Assembly (NCBI GenBank): GCA_902475785.1
Contig: CABSAN010000003.1
Coordinates: 1 to 64,000, forward strand
Origin: an uncultured Collinsella sp.
GTDB taxonomy: Bacteria > Actinomycetota > Coriobacteriia > Coriobacteriales > Coriobacteriaceae
Direction of reading: 5' to 3'
DNA: 64,000 nt
Positions 1-10,013 of this stretch are shown piece by piece; the stretch's first letter is position 1; each line of letters opens with the position of its first letter. The position numbers and the translations under genes are program-made. Under the pieces are notes generated by a model, which did no database searches, had not been told where the DNA came from, and saw only the letters and a list, made by a program, of their open reading frames with translations.

Positions 1-417
1 GACGGCTTTGAGGAGACCGAGCGCGCTTTGGCGCTGACGCCCGAGGAGGCGAAGCGCTATCGTGTCCAGCCCTACATCGAAAACATGGGCGATATGCTGG
101 CTGCGGCCGATCTGGTGCTCTCGCGTTCCGGTGCCTCGAGCGTGGCCGAGATCGCCGCGCTTGCCGTGCCCTCGGTACTCGTGCCGTATCCGCACGCCAC
201 GGCCGACCACCAGACCACGAATGCGCGTTACCTGGTCGATGCCGGTGCCGGCGTGCTATGCGCCGATGCCGATATCGATGCCCCCGCCTTTGTCGACGAG
301 CTGCTGCACCTGATCGATGACGCTGCGGCGCGTGATGCCATGCGTCAGGCGGCGCGTGGCTTGGCCCAGGACCGTGCCGCCGCACTTTTGGCCGACGCGG
401 TAGAGGGATTGCGTTAG
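1..417 (+). CDS. murG: MurG C-terminal part (undecaprenyldiphospho-muramoylpentapeptide GlcNAc transferase), truncated by window edge
   Basis: The reading frame is open from base 1 to a TAG stop, giving the last 138 residues. It contains the MurG UDP-GlcNAc-binding signature around SRSGASSVAEIAALAVPSVL followed by PYPHATADHQTTNA, which is diagnostic of this GT28-family enzyme. MurG adds GlcNAc to lipid I on the cytoplasmic face of the membrane to make lipid II. The start lies upstream of the window. It is followed 97 bp later by murC, as expected in a dcw cluster. Identification is firm from the signature and the neighbours. Confidence 0.95.
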   Translation, partial: DGFEETERALALTPEEAKRYRVQPYIENMGDMLAAADLVLSRSGASSVAEIAALAVPSVLVPYPHATADHQTTNARYLVDAGAGVLCADADIDAPAFVDELLHLIDDAAARDAMRQAARGLAQDRAAALLADAVEGLR

Positions 418-514
418 TTAGACGGGATATCGCCGGTCGCCCTCGCACGGATGCGGTAGGTGCGGTACAGTTAACGGGTTACAGGCAGTGTTTACGCAAG
501 GAGTACACGAGCAC

Positions 515-1933
515 ATGGCTGATTCCCAGACTGCAACCTCCGCGCCCGAGTTCAAGAGCGCCCACTTTATCGGTATCGGTGGCGCCGGCATGAGCGGCAT
601 CGCCCTCGTCCTGCACGAGCGCGGCTATACCGTTACCGGCTCCGACCTTAAGACGTCGCGCTATATTCGCCAGCTTACCCGCGCCGGCGTGAAGGTCCAC
701 GTGGGCCACGAGGCTGCGACGATCGACGAGGTCAAGCCCGACGTGGTTGTGGTCTCCACCGCTATTCCCGAGTCCAACCCCGAGCTCGTGCGTGCCCGCG
801 AGCTCGGTATTCCCGTGTGGCCCCGTGCCAAGATGCTCTCGGCCCTGGGCCACGGCTACACCACCATCGCCGTTGCCGGCACGCACGGCAAGACCACGAC
901 GTCTTCGATGTGCGCCACGATGCTCGATCGCATGGGTCTGGACCCCAGCTTTTTAATCGGCGGCATCGTCGAGGGCTACGACACCAACGGCAAGAACGGC
1001 TCGGGTGACTACTTTGTCGCCGAGGCCGACGAGTCCGACAGCTCGTTCCTGTTCCTGAACCCCAACGTGGTCATCGTGACCAACGTCGAGGCCGACCATC
1101 TTGATCACTACTCGGGCATCGAGGAAATCGAGGCCACCTTCGCCAAGTTTATGGGGCTGGTGGGCGAGGACGGCACCGTCATCGTTTGCGGCGAGGACCC
1201 GCATCTGGTCGAGCTCGCCAAGTCGACGGGCCGTCATGTGCTTTCCTATGGCTTTGCCGAGAACAACGACATCGTCTGCGTACATCCGGATGTCAAGGGC
1301 ATCCAGAGCGACTTTATCGTTCGCTTTGAGGACGGCACCGAGCACGCTGTCGAGATTAAGAGCAACCCCGGTCGTCACAACATGCTCAACGCCACGGCCG
1401 TCTTGACCGTCGCGCATGTCCTAGGCCTCGATATCGATGCCGCCGCTCGGGCACTTTCGAGTTTTGAGGGCGTCCGCCGTCGCTTTACCCACGTGGGCGA
1501 TATCGACGGTATCACGGTGGTTGACGATTACGGCCATCATCCCACCGAGATCAAGGCGACGCTCGCTGCCGCCTCTTCGCTGGGCTACAAACATGTCGAT
1601 GTCGTGTTTCAACCGCACCGCTATTCGCGCCTGCAGGCTCTGTGCGATGACTTTGCCGATGCCTTTGCCAACGCCGATAAGCTGCTGCTGATCGATGTGT
1701 TCTCCGCCGGCGAGATGCCGATTCCGGGCGTTACCTCCAAGATGCTCGCAGATACCGTTCGCGCCAAGCACCCCGGCAAGGAGGTCGTGTACTGCTCCAG
1801 CCGTCTAGAGCTCAACCAGGAGCTTGAGAAGCTCGTGGGCGAGGGCGACCTGCTGCTCACCATGGGTGCCGGCGACGTTACGACCGTCGGCCCCGAGTTC
1901 ATCGAGTATCTGACTGCCAAGAAAGACGCTTAA
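515..1933 (+). CDS. murC: UDP-N-acetylmuramate--L-alanine ligase
   Basis: Mur ligase of 472 residues that adds L-alanine to UDP-MurNAc in the cytoplasm. An N-terminal Rossmann motif GIGGAGMSG is followed by the ATP-binding GTHGKTTTS motif near residue 125, then EADESDSSFL and NVEADHLDHY, all typical of MurC. The ATG at 515 is chosen over the upstream GTG at 488 because an AAGGAG Shine-Dalgarno sits at 498-503 with good spacing, and the protein then begins at the usual place. Only 5 bp separate its TAA from murB, so the two are co-transcribed. Confidence 0.96.
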   Translation: MADSQTATSAPEFKSAHFIGIGGAGMSGIALVLHERGYTVTGSDLKTSRYIRQLTRAGVKVHVGHEAATIDEVKPDVVVVSTAIPESNPELVRARELGIPVWPRAKMLSALGHGYTTIAVAGTHGKTTTSSMCATMLDRMGLDPSFLIGGIVEGYDTNGKNGSGDYFVAEADESDSSFLFLNPNVVIVTNVEADHLDHYSGIEEIEATFAKFMGLVGEDGTVIVCGEDPHLVELAKSTGRHVLSYGFAENNDIVCVHPDVKGIQSDFIVRFEDGTEHAVEIKSNPGRHNMLNATAVLTVAHVLGLDIDAAARALSSFEGVRRRFTHVGDIDGITVVDDYGHHPTEIKATLAAASSLGYKHVDVVFQPHRYSRLQALCDDFADAFANADKLLLIDVFSAGEMPIPGVTSKMLADTVRAKHPGKEVVYCSSRLELNQELEKLVGEGDLLLTMGAGDVTTVGPEFIEYLTAKKDA

Positions 1934-1938
1934 CCTCT

Positions 1939-2850
1939 ATGGGTCTGTTTAACGCCGTCATGGCGCTTTCGGGCATGATCGACACGGACGTGGTCGAGGA
2001 CGAACGTCTTGCACGCCATACAAGCTATCGTATCGGCGGCAAGGCCGACCTTTTTGTGACGTGCCATAGCTATCATGCCCTGCGTCGCGCCGTGGCGGCG
2101 CTTGACCGCGAGCGGGTGCCGTGGGTGATTATCGGCAAGGGGTCCAACCTGTTAGTTGCCGATGCCGGTTATCGCGGCGCCGTTATTTCGCTGGGACGTG
2201 AGTTCCAGCGCACGGTTGTTGCCGAGGACGGTTGCACGCTGACCGTTGGTGCGGGCGTGATGTTCGCGCGTTTGGTCAACGACGCCTTGTCGCGTGGGCT
2301 TTCGGGCCTTGAGTTCGCGGTCGGTATTCCCGGTTCGGTCGGCGGCGCCGTGTCCATGAACGCAGGCACGCGGAGCGAGTGGATCGGCTCCCTTGTCGAG
2401 GACGTGGTCACGTTTGATCCGGCGTCCGGTATTAAGCACTATGCAGGGTCCGAGATCGCTTGGGGGTATCGCGAATGCAGCCTGCCGCGTAACGAGATCA
2501 TTCTCGAGTGCGTGCTTAAGCTCAAGGCCGCGCCCAAGGCCGACATACGCGAGCGCATGGAGCGGTACCTGACGCGCCGCAAGCGCACGCAGCCCATGGG
2601 CCGTGCATCCTGCGGATCGGTCTTTCGCAACCCGCCCGACGCAAGTGTGGGCAAGTTGATTGAGGATTGTGGATTAAAGGGTTTTTCGGTTGGCGGTGCG
2701 GAAGTCTCGCCCGTACACGCTAATTTTATCGTTAATAACGGAACCGCCTCGGCCGATGACGTGGCCGCGGTTATCAGGCATGTGCGCGGAAAGGTGAGGG
2801 AGGCGTATGGCATCGAGCTCAGACCGGAAGTTAAATTCCTCGGCTTCTAG
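1939..2850 (+). CDS. murB: UDP-N-acetylenolpyruvoylglucosamine reductase
   Basis: FAD-dependent reductase of 303 residues making UDP-MurNAc. FAD-binding segments GKGSNLLV and GIPGSVGGAVSMNAGT are visible, as is the C-terminal substrate-binding domain with ASCGSVFRNP, whose serine is the proton donor, and a terminal glutamate in LRPEVKF. No clear Shine-Dalgarno precedes ATG 1939, so translation may be coupled to murC; ATGs at 1960 and 1975 are alternative starts. The 3' end overlaps ftsQ by 44 bp, an unusually long overlap. Confidence 0.95.
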   Translation: MGLFNAVMALSGMIDTDVVEDERLARHTSYRIGGKADLFVTCHSYHALRRAVAALDRERVPWVIIGKGSNLLVADAGYRGAVISLGREFQRTVVAEDGCTLTVGAGVMFARLVNDALSRGLSGLEFAVGIPGSVGGAVSMNAGTRSEWIGSLVEDVVTFDPASGIKHYAGSEIAWGYRECSLPRNEIILECVLKLKAAPKADIRERMERYLTRRKRTQPMGRASCGSVFRNPPDASVGKLIEDCGLKGFSVGGAEVSPVHANFIVNNGTASADDVAAVIRHVRGKVREAYGIELRPEVKFLGF

Positions 2851-4072
2851 AGCGACGAAACCAACCTTCCGCCGCGCCGGAGGGCGTTCCGGCGCGCCTG
2901 CCCAGCCTCAACATAAGCCTGCCATGCCCTCCAAGTCTGTTGGGCCCGTTCGTCCTGCCAAGCGCCCGGTCGTCGGCTCGCAGCTGGGAGGACGCCCCGC
3001 TTCTAAAAAGACGAGTCGTCCGGCTCCGTGTCCTTCGGGTACGCCCAAGCCGGCGATGGGCGCCAAGACCTCCCGACCCATGGCGACGACCAGGCCTTCG
3101 CTGAGAGCTCGTGCGCCGCATGCCAGTCGTACGTTTGCTGGCGCTAAGCCGCGTTCACTGACATCGGTACCCGCCGCCAAGGCGTCTTCGGCAACAAAGA
3201 GTATCAATCCTCTGCCATCGCTGGGTGCCATGGCAAGCAAGACGGCCGACGCCGCTTCTGCCATTAAGGGTAAGGGCAAGATCGCGGGCGGCATCCTGGC
3301 AGCCGTGGCCGTACTTGCCATTATTGCCATCGTCGTCATCAACTCTGGCCTGTTTGCCGCAACCGATATTCAGATTAATGGTAGCGAGCATGTGACCAAG
3401 CACGACGCCATGCAACTCATCAATCTTCACGAGAACACGTCGCTCTTTAACGTGGATCCCGATCAGATCACCGAGGGCCTCAAGCAAAACCCGTGGGTCT
3501 CGGGCGTGGATATCCAGCGCCAGTTTCCGCATACACTTATCATCACGCCGACGGAGCGTAAAGTTATCGCCATTGCGTATATCAGCTCCGACGACCTTGC
3601 CTGGGCGATCGGAGACGATGATACCTGGATCGCTCCGCTGTCGACGTCTGTCGAGGTGGACGACCAGGGGAGCGTCATCACATCGGGGGAGGGTGCCAAC
3701 ACCCTGACCGGCATCGATGCGGCCCTGGCGCTTGCCAAGCACTACGGTGCCGTGCTGTTGACTGACGTCTCGGCCGATGTCGCACCGGTTTCGGGTCGGG
3801 CGGTGAGCTCCAAGGCCGTCAAGGCCGGCCTGGATTACGCACGCGGTTTTTCGAGCGAGTTCTTGGGCCAGGTGAAGGATATTTCCACGCCTTCCGTTGA
3901 AGCTATCTCGGCAAATCTCGACAATGGCGTCGAGGTGTCGCTGGGCGATTCGGATGATATCGCCAAGAAAGAACGCATCGTGACCAAGCTACTTTCGCAG
4001 GTAGAGGGTGTAACCTATATCAATGTGCGCTCTCCGGGCAACTACACGTTTAGGAACGCACCGACCGCCTAG
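2807..4072 (+). CDS. ftsQ: FtsQ/DivIB cell-division protein with long basic cytoplasmic tail
   Basis: Protein of 421 residues. Residues 1-155 form a low-complexity Pro/Ala/Ser/Lys/Arg-rich cytoplasmic tail. One transmembrane helix follows near residues 160-180 (GGILAAVAVLAIIAIVV), then a POTRA domain starting at TDIQINGSEHVT and a FtsQ beta domain. FtsQ links FtsB/FtsL and the divisome in the membrane. The start has a GAGGGAGG ribosome-binding site lying inside murB. The tail is longer than in most FtsQ proteins; its high charge suggests binding to nucleic acid, membrane or FtsZ partners, but this is inference. Confidence 0.9.
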   Translation: MASSSDRKLNSSASRATKPTFRRAGGRSGAPAQPQHKPAMPSKSVGPVRPAKRPVVGSQLGGRPASKKTSRPAPCPSGTPKPAMGAKTSRPMATTRPSLRARAPHASRTFAGAKPRSLTSVPAAKASSATKSINPLPSLGAMASKTADAASAIKGKGKIAGGILAAVAVLAIIAIVVINSGLFAATDIQINGSEHVTKHDAMQLINLHENTSLFNVDPDQITEGLKQNPWVSGVDIQRQFPHTLIITPTERKVIAIAYISSDDLAWAIGDDDTWIAPLSTSVEVDDQGSVITSGEGANTLTGIDAALALAKHYGAVLLTDVSADVAPVSGRAVSSKAVKAGLDYARGFSSEFLGQVKDISTPSVEAISANLDNGVEVSLGDSDDIAKKERIVTKLLSQVEGVTYINVRSPGNYTFRNAPTA

Positions 4073-4139
4073 CATCCTAAATGGCTTTGTTGAGGGGCCA
4101 TACCACGCCGTTTATCTGGTTTGTTTGGTTTTCACGGTC

Positions 4140-4182
4140 AATTATTTGACTGATACGTTCATAATGTGCAAACATAATATGG
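4140..4182 (+). promoter_or_regulatory. AT-rich candidate ftsZ promoter region
   Basis: The 199-bp gap between ftsQ and ftsZ is markedly AT-rich. It holds TTGACT at 4146-4151 and CATAAT/TAATAT around 4173-4180; the 21-bp spacing between the best hexamers is long, so the exact boxes are uncertain. A small dyad AACCTAAAGGTT lies at 4204-4215. ftsZ commonly has its own promoter. Confidence 0.35.
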
Positions 4183-4271
4183 TTTACCTTTGCATTTACT
4201 TTCAACCTAAAGGTTAATGTGCGCAGGGGTCGACCCATGCTATGGCTATAACCTTTGTTCGGAGGACCGAC

Positions 4272-5426
4272 ATGCACGAGACAGAGATCAACAACTACCT
4301 TGCCGTCATTAAGGTGGTCGGCGTCGGCGGCGGCGGTACCAACGCGGTCAATCGAATGATCGAAGAGGGCATCCGCGGCGTCGAGTTTGTTGCCATCAAC
4401 ACCGATGCTCAGGCACTCGCGATCTCTGATGCCGATATCAAGGTGCACATCGGCACCGACCTTACCCGCGGCTTGGGCGCCGGCGCCAACCCCGAGGTTG
4501 GTCGTAAGGCCGCCGATGAATCCCGCGACGATATCGCCGAGGCGCTCGCTGGTGCCGACATGGTGTTCATCACCTGCGGCGAGGGCGGTGGTACCGGTAC
4601 CGGCGCCGCTCCCATCGTTGCCGATATCGCGATGAACGAGGTCGGCGCGCTGACCGTCGCCGTCGTGACCAAGCCCTTCACCTTCGAGGGTCGCAAGCGC
4701 AAGAAGAGTGCCGAGGAGGGCATCAAGACCCTCTCCGATTGCGTCGACACCATGATCGTTATCCCTAACGACAAGCTGCTTGACATCGCCGAGAAGAAGA
4801 CCACGATGCTCGAGGCGTTCGCGATTGCCGATGGCGTCCTTTCCCAGGGCACCCAGGGCATCACCGACCTCATCACCGTCCCGGGTATTATCAACCTGGA
4901 CTTCGCCGATGTTAAGACCATCATGAAGCAGGCCGGTACCGCCATGATGGGTATCGGTACCGCTTCTGGGGACACCCGTGCCGTCGACGCTGCCCAGCAG
5001 GCTATCTCCAGTCCGCTGCTCGAGAGCTCCATCGATGGCGCCACGCGCGTCCTGCTTTCCATCGCCGGCTCCAAGGACCTGGGCATCCAGGAGATCAGCG
5101 ATGCCGCCGACGTTGTCGCCAATGCCGTCGACCCCGAGGCCAACATCATCTTTGGTACCGTTGTTGACGAGTCCCTGGGCGACCAGGTACGCATCACCGT
5201 TATCGCCACGGGCTTCTCCGACTCTAACGTCAACCGTCAGGACGAGCTCTTTGCTGCTCAGCAGTCTCAGGGCAAGGTAGCCGCTTCCGCTGAGCCGCAG
5301 CGCACTGCTCCGGCTGCCAGCCCGGCTCAGGCCGCGCCGACTCGCAACGTCGGTGGTACCGAACTGCCCAACTTTGGCAACGACCAGTTTGAGCTCCCCG
5401 ACTTCCTCAAACGTGGCAGCTTCTAA
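4272..5426 (+). CDS. ftsZ: Cell division GTPase FtsZ
   Basis: FtsZ of 384 residues, the tubulin-like GTPase of the Z ring. The N-terminal nucleotide site VGVGGGGTNAVNRMI, the GGGTGTGAAP tubulin signature near residue 100, and the T7 loop region NLDFADVKTIM are all present. A variable Ala/Pro/Gln linker (residues ~320-365) precedes a conserved C-terminal peptide ending LPDFLKR, which usually binds SepF. ATG 4272 is preferred over ATG 4242 because GGAGGA lies 5 bp upstream. No ftsA is seen, consistent with SepF being the membrane anchor in Actinobacteria. Confidence 0.98.
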   Translation: MHETEINNYLAVIKVVGVGGGGTNAVNRMIEEGIRGVEFVAINTDAQALAISDADIKVHIGTDLTRGLGAGANPEVGRKAADESRDDIAEALAGADMVFITCGEGGGTGTGAAPIVADIAMNEVGALTVAVVTKPFTFEGRKRKKSAEEGIKTLSDCVDTMIVIPNDKLLDIAEKKTTMLEAFAIADGVLSQGTQGITDLITVPGIINLDFADVKTIMKQAGTAMMGIGTASGDTRAVDAAQQAISSPLLESSIDGATRVLLSIAGSKDLGIQEISDAADVVANAVDPEANIIFGTVVDESLGDQVRITVIATGFSDSNVNRQDELFAAQQSQGKVAASAEPQRTAPAASPAQAAPTRNVGGTELPNFGNDQFELPDFLKRGSF

Positions 5427-5451
5427 GTCGTTCATCTCATTATTTTGCACC

Positions 5452-5486
5452 GGGGCGCATCCGTATGGATGCGCCCCTTTTGTTTT
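5452..5486 (+). terminator. Rho-independent terminator after ftsZ
   Basis: A perfect 11-bp stem GGGGCGCATCC/GGATGCGCCCC with a GTAT loop is followed by TTTTGTTTT. It separates ftsZ from the pgeF-pst transcription unit. Confidence 0.9.
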
Positions 5487-5634
5487 GACTCTGTAAACCC
5501 GAGTATCCAATCTCTTTACGTTCCCTTTACGTTTGCCTCCAAAGCAGCGGGTATCCTTTTTAAGAAGTATGACAGCCGTGTAAACACGACTGTGCGGCGA
5601 CGCCGCGGTACTTGTTGTATTAGGAGGCTTTAGT

Positions 5635-6435
5635 ATGGCAGCACGTGCGGACAGAGTTTCGCGTGTCGACCATGATGGAGTTACGTTGGTGGAGGGCGCG
5701 ATAGCAGATGCCCGCTTTGCCTTTACCGAGCGCACCGGTGGCGTTTCCGAAGATGCGTACTCCTCACTCAACCTGGGATCGCATGTAGGCGATGACCCCT
5801 TTGCTGTTCAGGAAAATCGTCGTCGAGCGCTCGAAGCCATGGGCGCCGCCGAGTGCGAGCACAATTTGCTCGTGCCCAATCAAGTACATGGTGACCATAT
5901 CGTTACGGTGACCTCGAACGGCGCCGACGATCTTGAGGTTGTTCGCGAGCAGATTGCCGAGGGCTGCGATGCCATCGTCTGCACGGCCCGTAAGGTGCCC
6001 GTGATGCTTTGCTTTGCCGATTGCGTTCCCGTGGTGCTGGTTGCTCCCAACGGTTTTGCCGTGGTGCATTCTGGCTGGAAGGGCACGATTGCGCGCATTT
6101 CCGCCAAGGCCTGTCAAGCACTCTGCGAGGCGGCTGGCTGCACACCAAAGGACATCTCTGCCTATATTGGGCCCCATATCCTAGGCGACGAGTACGAGGT
6201 GTCCCGCGAGCTTATGGATCGCTTTGCCGTCGAATTCGCGTGCATCGATGCTACCGATTCCCGTATGCTCGATCTTTCCGCCGCCATTCGCGAGACGCTG
6301 GTGGATGCCGGTGTCGATGTGAACGGCATTGTGGACACCGAACTTTCCACCGTTCGTCAGAACGACCGCTTTTATTCCTACCGCAACGAGGGTGGCACCT
6401 GCGGGCGCCATGCAGCGATCGGCGTGATGCTATGA
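5635..6435 (+). CDS. pgeF: PgeF/YfiH family protein (peptidoglycan-editing or purine nucleoside phosphorylase-like)
   Basis: 266-residue protein of the DUF152/multicopper polyphenol oxidase-like family. The metal-binding signature is seen in NQVHG (~residue 83), CFADCVPV (~residue 125) and HSGWKGT (~residue 142), giving the expected His-Cys-His zinc site. E. coli PgeF removes wrongly incorporated L-serine from UDP-MurNAc peptides; other members act on purine nucleosides. An AGGAGG site precedes the ATG. It normally follows ftsZ and precedes yggS, but here its TGA overlaps the pstS ATG, so the two are translationally coupled. Confidence 0.9.
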   Translation: MAARADRVSRVDHDGVTLVEGAIADARFAFTERTGGVSEDAYSSLNLGSHVGDDPFAVQENRRRALEAMGAAECEHNLLVPNQVHGDHIVTVTSNGADDLEVVREQIAEGCDAIVCTARKVPVMLCFADCVPVVLVAPNGFAVVHSGWKGTIARISAKACQALCEAAGCTPKDISAYIGPHILGDEYEVSRELMDRFAVEFACIDATDSRMLDLSAAIRETLVDAGVDVNGIVDTELSTVRQNDRFYSYRNEGGTCGRHAAIGVML

Positions 6436-7268
6436 GAAAGATCGGATCGGTCCTGAGCGCCGCAGTGCTCACGCTCACGCTGTGCGCCTGCTCCTCGGGA
6501 TCTTCTACGTCTTCTATTACCGTGGCCGGCTCGACCACCTGCCTTCCCATTGCCGAGATCGCGGCCGAGGGCTTTAAGGAAGGGACCGGCACCGACGTGC
6601 TCGTCTCCGGTCTTGGGTCCTCTGCGGGTATCGAGGCCGTCAGCAACGGCACGGCCGACATTGCCAGCTCGTCTCGTGGACTCAATGCCGATGAACAAGA
6701 CCTTGGCCTGACCCCGATCGTAATCGCGCACGACGGGATTGCGGTCATCGTAAACGACGACAACCCGGTCGACAACCTCTCGACCGAGCAGCTCCGCGAC
6801 ATATACGCCGGCAAGATCACCAACTGGAAAGAAGTCGGTGGAGAGGATCTGAAGATTCAGGTTATCAATCGCGACGAGGCGTCCGGTACGCGCGAGGCCT
6901 TCCGTACCATCGTGATGGACGGCATGCCGTTCGATCGTCGCTCGGCTGTTCTTTCGGGTACGGGCCAGGTACGCGATGTCGTGTCCCGCTCACGTGGCGC
7001 TATTGGCTACATTTCGCTCGGTTTTGTCGAGAGCCTCAACGCCCAGACCTCGGTCAAGGCCGTTTCGGTCAACCATGTCGAGGCATCCGAGAAGACGGTC
7101 GCAAGTGGCGGCTATCCCATCTCGCGCGACCTTTACTTTTTTGTGAAAGGTACCCCTTCGCAGCGGGCGCAGGACTACATTGACTATGTGACGTCCCAGA
7201 AGATGGACAAGCAGATTCGCGAGGCGGGCTTTATTCCCGTCACCAACGACGGAAAGGGGAGTGAGTAG
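6432..7268 (+). CDS. pstS: Phosphate ABC transporter substrate-binding lipoprotein PstS
   Basis: 278 residues. The N-terminus MRKIGSVLSAAVLTLTLCAC is a lipoprotein signal peptide with a lipobox LCAC. The mature part begins ITVAGSTTCLPIAE, the phosphate-loop motif of PstS, and carries SSRGL, RDEASGTREAF and GAIGYISLGF, all typical of the family. It captures phosphate outside the membrane and delivers it to PstCA. The start overlaps pgeF by four bases (ATGA). Expression is probably phosphate-regulated, but I could not identify a clear Pho box. Confidence 0.95.
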   Translation: MRKIGSVLSAAVLTLTLCACSSGSSTSSITVAGSTTCLPIAEIAAEGFKEGTGTDVLVSGLGSSAGIEAVSNGTADIASSSRGLNADEQDLGLTPIVIAHDGIAVIVNDDNPVDNLSTEQLRDIYAGKITNWKEVGGEDLKIQVINRDEASGTREAFRTIVMDGMPFDRRSAVLSGTGQVRDVVSRSRGAIGYISLGFVESLNAQTSVKAVSVNHVEASEKTVASGGYPISRDLYFFVKGTPSQRAQDYIDYVTSQKMDKQIREAGFIPVTNDGKGSE

Positions 7269-7269
7269 C

Positions 7270-8196
7270 GTGGAAGCACAGGAAATCCCCCAGATTGAGC
7301 AGGAGGCTCAGGCGCCCAAAAAGCGTGAGTTGGCGTTGGTATCGCATAGCACCTATCTCAAGGAGAAGGCGCTACAGTGGATCTTTTTTGCCTGCGCGTT
7401 CTTGGCGGTCGTCACCGTCATCCTGATTTTTGTCTTTACCACGTACTCGGCGCTGCCCGTCTTTACCGATATCGGTCTGGCGGACTTCTTTAGCTTTACG
7501 TGGGCGCCCTCTGAGGGTCACTACGGTATCATGTCGCTGTTGGCGGGCTCCGGTCTGGTGACGGTCGGTGCGCTCGCCATGGGCGTGCCCCTGGGTGTGG
7601 GCACGGCCGTGTATCTGGTCGAGATCGCCAGTAAGCGCGTGCGCAGGCTCATCAGCCCCGCCGTTGACCTACTGGCGGGCATCCCCTCCATCATCTACGG
7701 TTTCTTTGGCATGGTCATCATTCGTCCGTTTATCGCGCAGCTGACCGGCGGTCTTGGCTTTGGCGCACTGACGGCGTGGTTCGTGCTTGCCATCATGATC
7801 GTTCCCACCATCACCACGCTCACCATCGATGCCCTCAATTCCATTCCCATGGGTATTCGCGAGGCATCCTATGCCATGGGTGCCACCAAGTGGCAGACCA
7901 TCTACAAGGTCGTGCTGCCTGCAGCCAAGTTGGGCATCGTCGATGCGATTGTCTTGGGCATGGGGCGTGCCATCGGCGAGACCATGGCCGTGCTCATGGT
8001 CGTTGGCAACGCTCCGGTCATCCCGGACGGCATCTCGAGCCCCATCTCGACGCTCACGAGTCAGATTGCGCTCGACATGAGCTATTCCTCGGGCCTTCAC
8101 CGCTCGGCCCTGTTTGGCATGGGCGTGGTCCTGTTTATCATTTCCGCGGCATTGGTGGGTATCGTCCGTCTGATTTCCAAGAAGAAGAGGGGGTAG
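7270..8196 (+). CDS. pstC: Phosphate ABC transporter permease PstC
   Basis: 308-residue membrane protein with about six transmembrane helices and the inner-membrane permease EAA motif REASYAMGATKWQTIYKVVLP near residues 197-217. Short cytoplasmic N-terminus with KKRELALVSHS before the first helix. GTG 7270 is chosen because GGGGAG lies 9 bp upstream; a GTG at 7261 overlaps pstS and is too close to the site. It pairs with PstA to form the channel energised by PstB. Confidence 0.94.
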   Translation: MEAQEIPQIEQEAQAPKKRELALVSHSTYLKEKALQWIFFACAFLAVVTVILIFVFTTYSALPVFTDIGLADFFSFTWAPSEGHYGIMSLLAGSGLVTVGALAMGVPLGVGTAVYLVEIASKRVRRLISPAVDLLAGIPSIIYGFFGMVIIRPFIAQLTGGLGFGALTAWFVLAIMIVPTITTLTIDALNSIPMGIREASYAMGATKWQTIYKVVLPAAKLGIVDAIVLGMGRAIGETMAVLMVVGNAPVIPDGISSPISTLTSQIALDMSYSSGLHRSALFGMGVVLFIISAALVGIVRLISKKKRG

Positions 8197-8199
8197 GCT

Positions 8200-9105
8200 A
8201 TGTCCGATTCCGTTGACACGACGGTCGATGCGACCTCATCGCGCGAGCGCATCAAGCGTGCCCTTTCCCACGGTAAGAAGGGCCGCATCAGCAAGGATCT
8301 GTCCAACAAGATTATGCTCGGCGTGTTTCGCGCCGCGGCCTATATCACCACGCTGGTACTGGTCGCCATTATCGCCTACGTGGTCATCAACGGTCTGCCG
8401 CACATCTCGCTCGACTTTATCTTCGGCTGGCCGCAGGGCGTAAACGCCGAGGGCGGCATTTGGCCCACAATCGTCTCGACCATCTACGTGACGGCGCTCG
8501 CCATGCTCATCTGCACGCCGGTTGCCGTCTTGGCTGCGGTCTATCTGGCCGAGTACGCCAAGCAGGGCAAGGTTGTCGACATCATTCGCTATGCTGCCGA
8601 TGCTTTGGCCTCGGTACCCTCCATTGTTATGGGCCTCTTTGGCTATGCCTTGTTTGTCGAGGCCATGGGCCTGGGTCTTTCGATGGTTTCGGCCGCCCTG
8701 GCACTCGCGCTTCTGATGCTGCCCATTGTCATGCGCACCACCGAGGAGGCAATCCGCGCCGTTCCACGCTATATCCGTTGGGGCGCATATGGCCTGGGCG
8801 CCACCAAGTGGCAGGTCGTCTCCAAGATCGTGCTTCCTTCGGCTTTTGGCCGCATCGCCACCGGCATCGTGCTTGCCATCGGCCGCGCCATCGGCGAGAC
8901 CGCCGTGGTGCTCTACACCATGGGTCAGGCCATCAATCTGCCTATCTCGCCGCTCGATTCCGGTCGCCCCATGACCGTTCACCTTTATCTGCTTGCCAAT
9001 GACGGCATCAACATGAACGCAGCCTACGGCACCGCGCTTTTGCTGATGGCGATTATTCTGGCCTTCAACCTGTTTGCGCGTTATCTGTCGCGCAAACGCC
9101 GCTAG
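8200..9105 (+). CDS. pstA: Phosphate ABC transporter permease PstA
   Basis: 301 residues with six predicted membrane helices. The coupling loop motif IRWGAYGLGATKWQVVSKIV lies near residues 188-208 and AIGRAIGETAVVLYTMG follows, both standard for PstA. It starts 3 bp after pstC and is clearly in the same operon. A longer-than-usual hydrophilic N-terminus of ~40 residues precedes the first helix. Confidence 0.94.
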   Translation: MSDSVDTTVDATSSRERIKRALSHGKKGRISKDLSNKIMLGVFRAAAYITTLVLVAIIAYVVINGLPHISLDFIFGWPQGVNAEGGIWPTIVSTIYVTALAMLICTPVAVLAAVYLAEYAKQGKVVDIIRYAADALASVPSIVMGLFGYALFVEAMGLGLSMVSAALALALLMLPIVMRTTEEAIRAVPRYIRWGAYGLGATKWQVVSKIVLPSAFGRIATGIVLAIGRAIGETAVVLYTMGQAINLPISPLDSGRPMTVHLYLLANDGINMNAAYGTALLLMAIILAFNLFARYLSRKRR

Positions 9106-9117
9106 TTAAGGAGTCCC

Positions 9118-9921
<804 letters not shown>

Positions 9922-10013
9922 TCGGTGCGACTAGTCCCAAGCCGATCGGACTTGGTCCGGTGCGTATTCACTGTGCGGGCGGCATGACCGCACCCAACTG
10001 ATTGGAGTGAACC

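Noticed and set aside
4081..4149. 22-codon ORF in the ftsQ-ftsZ gap
   Set aside because: No ribosome-binding site and no codon bias toward a regulatory residue, unlike the two leader ORFs reported.
4077..5771. 564-codon minus-strand ORF opposite ftsZ
   Set aside because: Low-complexity Gly/Asp/Val-rich translation typical of the antisense of a GC3-rich gene; ftsZ on the plus strand is certain.
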